NCBI RefSeq assembly: GCF_050947875.1
Contig: NC_134568.1
Location: 209,839,845 to 209,903,844, forward strand
Direction of reading: 5' to 3'
DNA: 64,000 bases
Source: Dermacentor variabilis
Lineage: Eukaryota > Arthropoda > Arachnida > Ixodida > Ixodidae
Shown here piece after piece: positions 55,606 to 64,000 of this stretch (position 1 is its first letter; each line of letters begins with the position of its first letter). Position numbers and translations under genes: made by a program. The notes beneath the pieces are model-generated. The model did no database searches, was not told where the DNA came from, and was given only the letters and a program-made list of their open reading frames with translations.

Positions 55606-58469
55606 AGCACATGGATGTCTTTGCATACAAACGTAGCAGCTAATCGCAGAAAACAATGTGAATCTTCAAGACCCCACCAGATATTTCCATTTTCAAGTCT
55701 TTCTCACCAAGCAGTTTCGGTTTCCTGAATTTGCAGGTGCAGGTGAAGCTGGCAGTTTAGCATAACACTATAGCAGTAATGTGCACAAAAATGGTTGTTC
55801 TGGTTTTGTTTACACATCTCAGATTATGAGGAGAATCCCCAGAACCAATTATACAGCACTGCTGCTATAAATTGTGTCCCACCGTATACTTTGCAGTATT
55901 GCTGCTGCTCTGCAAATTTTTATCTAAAGCGAGGTCTCAGCAATGTCCCATTTTCTTTTCCATTAAATCACTAACACATAGTTCAAATTAAATGAAATTT
56001 TATTGCAATATACTTCAGGCAGTACAAGGCTGCAGACCATTTTGAAGGTTTGATGTTCAATGTCCAAATTGAGACAAAAAATCTGCACAAATTTCTGCCA
56101 ACAAACTTGAGATAGTAAGCCTACTAAATGCTCAACATGACTCCAGAATAAAATGCAAGATCTTGAAATGCCAGAGGGCATCTATCAGGTCAAACAATTC
56201 GCACAGTAAAAACAGTCACTGTGGAAACGTTTTTATTACACAGTAAAAAAGAAAAGCAAACAAGGGACTAGCATTATGTACATAAAAAAAATCACATTCT
56301 TTGGGTAATGTGCAGCAAATCCTACACAGCAGAAGCACTTGTGCCAGCCAATGCACTAGCTGCAAAAAACTAGGTAAGAAAGCCAAAAGTATATAGGAGT
56401 AGTAAGCTTTGGAGTGTGCACATTGCATGTAGAGGAGAGGATGATGTCCTTACGTCGAACAGGTACAGCAGAAATAATTTTTTAAGTTCCTGTCTATGCC
56501 CCCTGTTAGGAGCACAGTTGCATGAAAGCGAGTCATCGCAATATCCATTGTTGTGTGGGAAAGCAAGTAGCCGTTCTTCTAGAAGCTATACTTGATGACT
56601 ACCACAAGAATTTGCAATTTATTTGCTACTACTATTTTAATAACACACAGCTAGCACTCATTTATCATACACATATACTTTGCCACCTTGAAAACTGCAT
56701 TTTAGCAGCATGGGATGTACAAAATGTGCTACACGGCTGCATTTGCATTCCATGGATGAGGTAGAGTTTTTTCCTGCTGGCTTAGGCCTTGCTGTTCAGT
56801 GTGTATTCTTGATAGTTCCGAACAAGCCACACAAATGCCATCACAAAAAATATATTGGACAGATGTTCCAAATCGTTGTTTCCGGGCTAAATTTCAACAC
56901 AAATGGGGTGTACACCCAAGAGAAATAGGAATGTGCCCAATAGAAATGCAGTGCTAGAGAAGCTCTGGCTTGACATAGCATAGGAGTGGTAATGATTTTA
57001 TGGATAATACAAACACTTAAATACTTTGCAGGAGCAGCTCAAATGAGAAACAGCAAACCAAAAGAGCAGGTGCTGTCAGTAGCACTAAATTGAGCGCAGC
57101 ATAGTGTTGTGGCTATAGGCTTTTCCACTTAACAGTGATATTATAAATTATATTACGGTGCTTGGCAAATAGCATATGGAAGGAAGACATGCAACTTTGC
57201 TCACTATAGGGTCATATACAGGAACACTAACAGTTCTGCACCCTAATGCCATGCCTTTCCTTCACGTTCGTATATAAATTTAATGCCTCTCCAGACTAGA
57301 CAATATTCCAACACCAATGTGGAAGAAAAAAAAAAGACAAAAAAAAGGACAAAAAAGGGGACCTCAAAGACAAGTTATTTGTTTTTACACACTTGTATAA
57401 CTTTTCCTTTAAGCATCCGCGATCAAGAACAAGCATCCACGATCAAGAACAAGCATCCACGATCAAGAACAAATGCTATACAGTTATCACATGGGCTTTG
57501 CACACCTACTGGCTATAGCAAATCCTCCCTTCAATGGGAGCTAAACATTGTTGCTCCACTAAAATTAACTGCCTTGGTGGTGCGAAATTTCTCAATGCCC
57601 CACTTATCCAAGTAAAAGTCCTTGCTCCAGCATGGTGACAAATAAACAATGGCACTAGCTTTGTTTCATGAAAAAAGAAATGTGCACCTGTGCTTCCAGC
57701 TGCCTTTAAAAACTATCATCTAAGCTGGGGCTGCATGTTATACAATATTAACTTTGGACAAACTTGGGTGCATACAAGTAAACAATGTGCGCTGACATTT
57801 GCTGAACTATCACACCCTTTTAAAGGCAACAGTGTAAACCTTCAACTTGCAGGACATGGGTTATCAGTAGCAGACAGAAGATGAAAAAAAATCCCCTTTT
57901 ATCTTTTTAGTATGAAATGTGGACAGTAAATGGCATCTTTGTGCAACTGCATCGATCACACCGTCCACTTCTGTCCTCAGTCATTCCTTATATACAACGC
58001 TGTATATTACAATGCCCTAGAGAAGCTGTACATTTGTCAGCAGCTTAGCAGAGGTGTAAAGCCTTTGTTGACAAGGTCATCTCTTGGAGATGAACAATGT
58101 TATGTCTGCTAAGCCAGCAGCATAGCGACATGCTTTAAAAGAGAATGTGCCTGCGATCGAACTGGCATTGTACTAAAAGTGGTTGTCCAACAGGTAACAC
58201 ATAAGCTACACATGTTTTGTACAGGCTGAAAAGAAAAATATGCTATATAACTAGCACTTCCTGTAAGGGTAACTTCCAGCTCACTAACTGCAGAACATAA
58301 TCTCAAGAATATAACATACATGAAAAGAGACAAGCACTAGCCCATGATGGTTGTTTTAACTCTTTTCAACTGTCCCATTTGTTGAAATTATACATCCTTG
58401 AGAGTACAAATAAAAACATGCGACCTTCAACATATATTACAATTTCCAACTTGAAAATCTACAGCTACA
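55606..58469. other. long AT-rich non-coding region
   Basis: About 2.9 kb without a recognised gene. On the minus strand AATAAA occurs near 55997-56002 and 56226-56232, compatible with poly(A) signals of a minus-strand transcript. A 20-bp unit (gcatccacgatcaagaacaa) is repeated three times at 57414-57472. Confidence 0.35.
57414..57472. repeat. three-copy 20-bp tandem repeat
   Basis: gcatcc(g/a)cgatcaagaaca occurs three times in a row. Confidence 0.92.
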
Positions 58470-59439
58470 TGCAGTAGAATCTCGATAATACAAATCTCGC
58501 AGGGCCTCACAACAAACAAAAATTTCCCCTTCATTTCATCCGCATGGAAAGCTCCAAGTTTTCCTCAATCTAGCACTGTTTTTTTCAATGTCGCATTGGT
58601 ATTTTGATATACAGCAGACTTTCATTAGTTTGACTACAGCTAATTTGATTTTTTGGTTAATCCGATCCAGACTGAAGGTCCTGCTTGGCATCCATACCTT
58701 TCTATGGGCCAAGACATTAGTTATTATTATAGCATTAGCCCTTATTGGATAATTCGGACTTGACTGACCCCACAGTTACCCAATTTGTGACCCAAATGGC
58801 TGCAGCGTCTGCCCTGGCAGCTATAGAGGACAATGGATACAGCATCACCAGACATGCTATTTCTCGTCGAAAATGCTGGTTTTTGGCCTGCTTTCACAGA
58901 GTTTCAAATGCAAGACGGCAGCTCACAATAAATGATAATCATATTTACCCAATTCAAACAGGTACCGTCTTTTTCCAAGGGTCTGAAAATTTCTGCTACA
59001 ATCAAATATGAAACCTGAACCGCAGTTGCGGTGTTGGCAACAGCCTACTTGTTAGAGTCAGAGTCATTAAAGATGGTGACAGAACAAGTTTTCGAGTAGG
59101 TTTGTAACGGCAAGACGACAATGTGCTGCTTTTGTTACAAGAGCTCATTCAAAAGAAAAGTTATTTTACACGCTAAGCTAGTGGCAACAGAGCCACATCA
59201 TATGATTTCATTGTATCGGTGTCTTGCATTGCATGACGATCTGGTGAAGTGGTTAGTCTAGGCATGGGCCATGATCCCTTTCGCGATTGTTGTGGAATCA
59301 TTCAAGAAATTGACAATATCAAATGCAGTGTACTGCATGGAGAATTTGCGGCCTGTAGTGATGAAAAGCTGTGTAAGAGTGATGACAATGAACATTACGT
59401 GAAAATGTATTTGAATACAAAACTGATCAATATACAAAA
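58470..59439. other. pogo-like MITE scraps and unassigned sequence
   Basis: At 58473 cagtagaatctcgataatac, and at 58612 cagactttcattagttt with ttggttaatccga, resemble the CAGTAAAACCTC..TTAATTCGA wording of the MITE at 61674. They may be decayed relatives. The rest is unrecognised. Confidence 0.35.
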
Positions 59440-61140
59440 TTGATCAACAAGGAGAAAGTAAAGCATATTCGAAATTATGATGTGAGAAAGATTGAGGAAG
59501 CAGCAAAAAATGGACGTAGCATGAAATCAGTGAGAAGAAAACTTGGCACAGGACAAGCCAAGATGTATGCACTTAAAGATAAGCAGGGTAATATCATCAG
59601 CAACTTAGAAGATATCGTAAAAGCAGTGGAAGAATTCTATACTGACTTGTACAGTACCCAGAGCAGCCACGCTATCCTCATTCAAGTAGTAATGAACAGA
59701 ATACAGAGGCTCCTTTTACAACAAGCGATGACGTTAGAAGGGCTTTGCAAGACGTGACCCAGGGAAAAGTGGCAGGAGAAGATGGAATAACAGTCGATTT
59801 AATCAAAGATGGAGGAGATATCATGCTGGAAAAGCCTGCAACTCTTTATATGCAATGCCTCATGACTTTAAGTGTACCAGATAACTGGAAGAATGCTATT
59901 ATACTAATCCACAGGAAGGAAGAGGTTAAAGAATTGAAAAATTATAGGCCCATTAGCTTGTTTTCAGTATTGCATAAAATATTCCTCAAGGTAATTTCCA
60001 ATAGAATAAGGGCAACATTTGACTTCAGTCAACCAAGTGAACAGGCTGGCTTCAGGAAGGGATATTTTACAATGAATCGTATCAGGCAATCGAGAAATTT
60101 GCAGAGTACAATCAGCCTCTCTATATGGCTTTCCTAGATTATAAAAAGGCATTTGATTCAGTAGAGATACCAGCAGCCACAATAGAGGCATTACGTAATC
60201 AATGAGTACAGGAGGCATACACGAGTATCTTGGGAAATAGTATCTACAAAGATTCAGCTACCTTGGTTCTCCACAAGAAAAGTAAAAAGTTACTTATCAA
60301 GAAGGGGGTCAGGCCAGGAAACACAATCTCTCCAATGCTATTCACTGCATGCTTGGAAGTACTAAAGCTATTAAACTGGGAAGACATAGGAGTGAGGATC
60401 AATGGCAAATATCTCAGTAAACTTTGGTTTGCAGATGTCATCGTCCTGTTCAACAACACTGGGGTCGAATTACAATTGAGGACCTTAACAGAGAAAGTGA
60501 AAGAGTAGGGTTGAAGCTTAATATGCTCAAGACAAAGATAATGTTCAATAGCCTGGCAAGGGAACAAGAGTTTAAGTCAATTACTTGCAGGGGACCCTGA
60601 TCATGAGAAAGAAATTTACAGAAGAATAAAAATGGATTGGAGCGCATATGGCAGGCATTGCCAGATCCTGATTGGAAGCTTACTGCTATCATTGAAAAGA
60701 AAGGTGTGCAATCACTGCATTCTCCCGGTGCTAACATATGGGGTGCTAACTTGGAGGTTGACAAACAAGCTCAAAAACAATTTAAGGACTGTGCAAAGAG
60801 TGATGGAACGAAAAATGTTAGGGTAATGTTATAAGAGAGGAAGAGAGTGGTGTGAATCAGAGAGCAAACAGGGGCAGCTGATATTCTAATTGACACTAAG
60901 AGAAGAAAATGGAGCGGGGCAGGCCATGTAATGCGTAGGACTGATAACCGGTGGACCATTAGAGTTACAGAATGGGTGCCAAGAAAAGGGAAGCGCAGCT
61001 GAGGATGGCAGAAATCTAGGTGGGGTAATGAAATTAAGAAATTTGCAGGCGCAAGTTGGAATCAGTTGGTGCAGGACAGCGGTAATTGGAGATAAAGGAG
61101 AGTCCTTCGACCTGCAGTTGACGTTAAATTAGGCTGATGA
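59440..61140 (+). pseudogene. RTE-clade LINE ORF2 (dead)
   Basis: Plus-strand frames in order: VRKIEEAAKNGRSMKSVRR, GKVAGEDGITVDLIKDGGD, KNYRPISLFSVLHKI, SEQAGFRKGYFTMNRI, MAFLDYKKAFDSVEI (motif A), IKKGVRPGNTISPMLFTACL and LWFADVIVLF. The catalytic FADD thus reads FADV. A C-terminal MDWSAYGRHCQ and VLTYGVLTWRLTNK region follows. Frameshifts occur near 59745 and 60110, and a TGA lies at 60203-60205. The 3' end is ttaggctgatgatgac. The endonuclease is absent, so the copy is 5'-truncated. Confidence 0.9.
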
Positions 61141-61673
61141 TGACATTTGCATTCTGTTAAGATAAACACTGCACATTTCATTTTTTTATAACTGCCAGAA
61201 GGGGGGGCATACTACATTTTTTTTTTAATATTAAAGTTAGGTGCGTGTTAGATTTGGATGTACATTGTTTCCTACTTTGAACTTCTAAACACTGGGCATG
61301 GATTAGATTCAGAAGTGCACTAGTATAGGATAAATACTGCCACATAAAGCAGCAGTGCATTTGGGAATTTTCTTCTGCCTAGTCTTACTTGAATCTGTCA
61401 ACTTGCCACATTATTAGATCAATTCTGTTGGTCCCATCAAGGTCGAATTATGGAAGTTGGCTGTAGTTGGGCATGTGACATTTGCCTGATGAATGATCTG
61501 AGATGTATTGCGGACCACTAAAGGCGCATCATCAAGAGTCTAGGTCATGCTGCAAGAATTCAGTTAGGCGATTACTGCTTATGCATGCTGTTTCTTCACT
61601 CTTCTGCGTAGCAACACACATGAACCTAAAAAATGCCAAATTCCAGCAACTTGGATTCATTTAACTCAATTAC
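61141..61673. other. unassigned AT-rich sequence
   Basis: Nothing recognised. Confidence 0.35.
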
Positions 61674-62481
61674 AGTAAAACCTCATTGATTCGACACTTG
61701 TTAATTTGGAAAATCGCATAATTCAGACTTGTCCTTTGCTCCCGGCAGGCATATGCATTATTTAATGCAATGAAACCTGTTAATTCGGACGTATACGGCC
61801 GTACATTGTTCAATCTGGACAACTCTCGGAGCTCGGCGAGCGCTGCAAATTTGCGACGCAAAAGAGCAAAAACTGCATTAGCGTCGATTGGCGATGTTCA
61901 CACCACTTAAGTCATCAGTGGAAATCGTACATGAATCGCAGCAATGCCAGAACGCTTCGCACCTATTTGTGCCTTTAAAGCATTTATTCTTGCATTTACT
62001 GCCGCGCAAAGCCGCGTGCCTTCATGACTCCGTAGTCGCCATCCATGATCGCGAAAATAGCGGCTGCAGTTTCATCCGCAGCGGTTGCGGCAAATAGTAG
62101 TTAAATTTTTACTCAGTGCACAGCTGTTGAGTATGAAGAGCACCACCTACATCGTGATGGGCTGCGATCTGGCTAAGAAATAATTGGGATGTGCGAGCAG
62201 TAGTGACAAGCGTGCCTGAAGACGCGCGCCGTGGCTGTGCTGTGAACGAAGTTGCGAGGCCTTCGGCGTTGCGAGTGCTAATCAGCCACGAGATGACGAG
62301 AATGGGCAGCTTCCGCACTGCTTTTGTGCAAAATAGAAATGGGATTTTCCAATTCATTTGGTAAATAAAAGTGTGTTAACGTAGTAAACTTTTGTTTTTT
62401 TGATACCCTCAATAATTCGACGTTCGGTTAATTCTGAAATTTTTTTTCGGTACCATGAAACCCTAATTAACGAGGTTTTAC
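61674..62481. mobile_element. pogo/Tigger-type MITE
   Basis: The left end TA|CAGTAAAACCTCATTGATTC and the right end (complement CAGTAAAACCTCGTTAATTA) are inverted repeats typical of pogo/Tigger derivatives. The right TA is not preserved. The unit is 808 bp with no transposase frame. Confidence 0.78.
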
Positions 62482-63353
62482 TGGGAGCAGTAGTCGGAAA
62501 GTTAGAAGTATATGCAGAATTGAGTGTATACAGTCGCCTGACAATAACGGATGACCCATCAACTCACCAAGCTGCAAGAAAATCCTGCAATCTTTAAAAA
62601 TCCTCTGGACGGACACGTTCAGCCCATTTTCTAGTTCACAACTGCCGATTCCTTTGAAGCTTTTCTGACTGCACCATATTTTGCTTAGTGGTTTGAAAGA
62701 GTAAACATCTGCTCACACACTGCTCCTTGCAACATGCCACCCGTTAAGCTGGAGCTGTTTCCTTACTTTGGCTACTGCATGTCGAGGCTTAGAGCAGTGT
62801 GCCTCTGATGTCAATTGCCTCAGCATGGAGGCACAGGAGGTACCTGTTGCAAATGCACGAGTGAACAGATACACGAGCCGACTTTCTAGCTCACAACTCA
62901 TAGCTAATTCATTGGAGCTCATTCATCAAGCTTGAATGCCTGATGGTCAAGCTGTGCAGTGAAAGCATCAATGAGCAGCGCCACAATCAAGTAACGAGAA
63001 GCCCTTTCCTACAACAGTGAAGGGAGTGGCAGACTACGCAGCTTGTGTGCTTAACTGCAAAAACATTTTTTCTGTTGTCATGACCCTCCCACCATATTAC
63101 TGCAAGCAGTTGCAGCTTGTGGGTTTTCATCTGGAATGGCACTGAGAAGTGTTTGTATTGCCCGAGATTTTGAGCATTGCACAAAATGCAGTAAAGCCAG
63201 GGAAATTTACAAATTTGTATCACCTTGAAAGGGAGATCATATCACCGAGATTCTACTATATTACAGTGTACACTTGCTCATACTCAGAAATAGGGCCCTG
63301 TTGTATGAATATTGCACATACACATAGACAGACAGACACGCACGCACGCACGC

Positions 63354-63399
<46 letters not shown>

Positions 63400-63776
63400 A
63401 AGAGACTCCAAATAATGTGCCAAGAGGGTTATCCTCAGGTTAGACTTAGCAGGACAGAAACACTGAAAGTATAGGAGTGGCTCATGGAAAAAAAACTGAA
63501 CAGGGATATTTAAACATGGCCTCTTACTGTATGCCTGATATGTGGTACACACCACCGGCTTGCCTTTGTTTTTTTTTTTCAAAGGTTACTAATGGCACAT
63601 TCCTCAGGGAAGCTCTGAGCTTATAAGAGATAGATGGCAAGCACAAGACTCTGTCTTGGCCACATGCTTCATTCATACAGCTCCTTGTGCCATGCATTTT
63701 TTTCCCATCTCTATAAACATTCAAGAGTCTCTATCGAACATCGAAAGAAAAAAAAAATGCCGACAGAGGAGGAACT
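62482..63776 (-). other. probable 3' UTR or flank of the HERPUD-like gene
   Basis: No coding frame recognised. The region lies just downstream (minus strand) of the HERPUD-like stop codon, so at least its right part should be 3' UTR. No single poly(A) signal can be chosen with confidence. It includes the (CA)n tract. Confidence 0.4.
63336..63395. repeat. (CACG)n-(CA)n microsatellite
   Basis: GACA and CGCA units followed by about 25 CA units. Confidence 0.95.
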
Positions 63777-63957
63777 TCAGTTGGCGTTAACCGGTGGCGG
63801 CTGTTCTGGGATAAGCGAGGTGAAGAAGGTTGCCACAAATGTCCAGGCTGTTGTGATGGGTGACACCTCAGGCTCTGGTGGTGGTGGGTTTGGTGCTACT
63901 TCCCCACTGCCATCTTGGTCCATTGCTTCTTCAAGTTGCTCTGGGCCAGCCTGTCCC
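63777..63957 (-). CDS. HERPUD-like protein, C-terminal exon (partial)
   Basis: The minus-strand frame ends with a TGA at 63777-63779. It encodes QLEEAMDQDGSGEVAPN, a Pro/Glu-rich spacer, then SPITTAWTFVATFFTSLIPE and QPPPVNAN. Herp/HERPUD proteins end in a WxFxxTFFxSLxPE..P..(V/A)N segment after their membrane hairpin, and this fits closely. Herp is an ER membrane protein with an N-terminal ubiquitin-like domain that acts in ER-associated degradation. Upstream, an in-frame TAA at about 63979 and the acceptor-like caatgcag at 63957 suggest that an intron begins there. The remaining exons lie beyond the right edge. It is the only host gene that I can name here. Confidence 0.72.
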
Positions 63958-64000
63958 TGCATTGAGACCCATTGTGCTTAGTCTTGCAAGGACAAATGCA

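Noticed and set aside
57283..57615. A 110-codon plus-strand frame
   Set aside because: It spans a poly-A-rich stretch and the 20-bp tandem repeat, with no domain signature.

Overview
The window looks like nuclear DNA from an ixodid (hard) tick, probably a metastriate such as Rhipicephalus, Dermacentor or Hyalomma. The evidence is a tRNA-derived SINE that I recognise as tick Ruka, LINEs of the I, RTE and CR1/Jockey types, Ty3/gypsy elements with CCHC Gag and GPY/F integrase, several MITE families, and much (TA)n, (TAA)n, (TGAG)n and (GT)n microsatellite. It is almost entirely transposon-derived. The only host protein-coding sequence I can support is a short C-terminal exon at the right edge (minus strand, 63777 to about 63957). 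Its WTF..TFFTSLIPE..P..N ending resembles HERPUD/Herp, the ER membrane ubiquitin-like protein.

Layout. 1-756: minus-strand reverse transcriptase of a Penelope-like element, running off the left edge. 800-11800: unique or old repeat sequence with LINE scraps, microsatellites, two palindromic MITEs (about 7105-7715 and 8268-8821) and CpG-rich blocks. 11826-32269: one minus-strand Ty3/gypsy element (gypsy-1) with two 419-bp LTRs, split by two younger insertions. The first insertion is an 8516-bp TIR element (13986-22501) with huge asymmetric subterminal arrays of TCTATAGA-type palindromes, itself carrying a Ruka SINE. The second is a 5957-bp I-clade LINE (23669-29625) with a 14-bp target duplication. 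Removing both leaves a gypsy of about 5.96 kb whose reading frame is continuous at both junctions.

32324-36580: mostly unassigned, with one large MITE-like unit. 36581-42960: a LINE 3' end with a 230-bp (TGAG)n tail, then a decayed I-clade LINE (LINE-2, minus). LINE-2 is interrupted by a 3'-truncated LINE that brought a 176-bp inverted copy of its own target flank. 43163-43758: Harbinger-like MITE. 44602-51382: second gypsy (gypsy-2, minus) with an intact 449-codon gag but broken pol, an integrase lacking its first catalytic Asp, and a TTAA-flanked 1327-bp element inserted in its RT. 51388-54631: nested repeats and another TTAA MITE. 55000-63776: AT-rich, repeat-sprinkled sequence with a dead RTE LINE (59440-61140) and a pogo/Tigger-like MITE, leading to the host exon.

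The genes do not form a pathway. The biological content is a stratified record of successive insertions. The least familiar item is the 8.5-kb element at 13986-22501: 13-bp TIRs, a 2-bp CT duplication, no recognisable transposase, a 184-bp tandem array in one arm and a 76-bp array in the other. I cannot assign it to a known superfamily.
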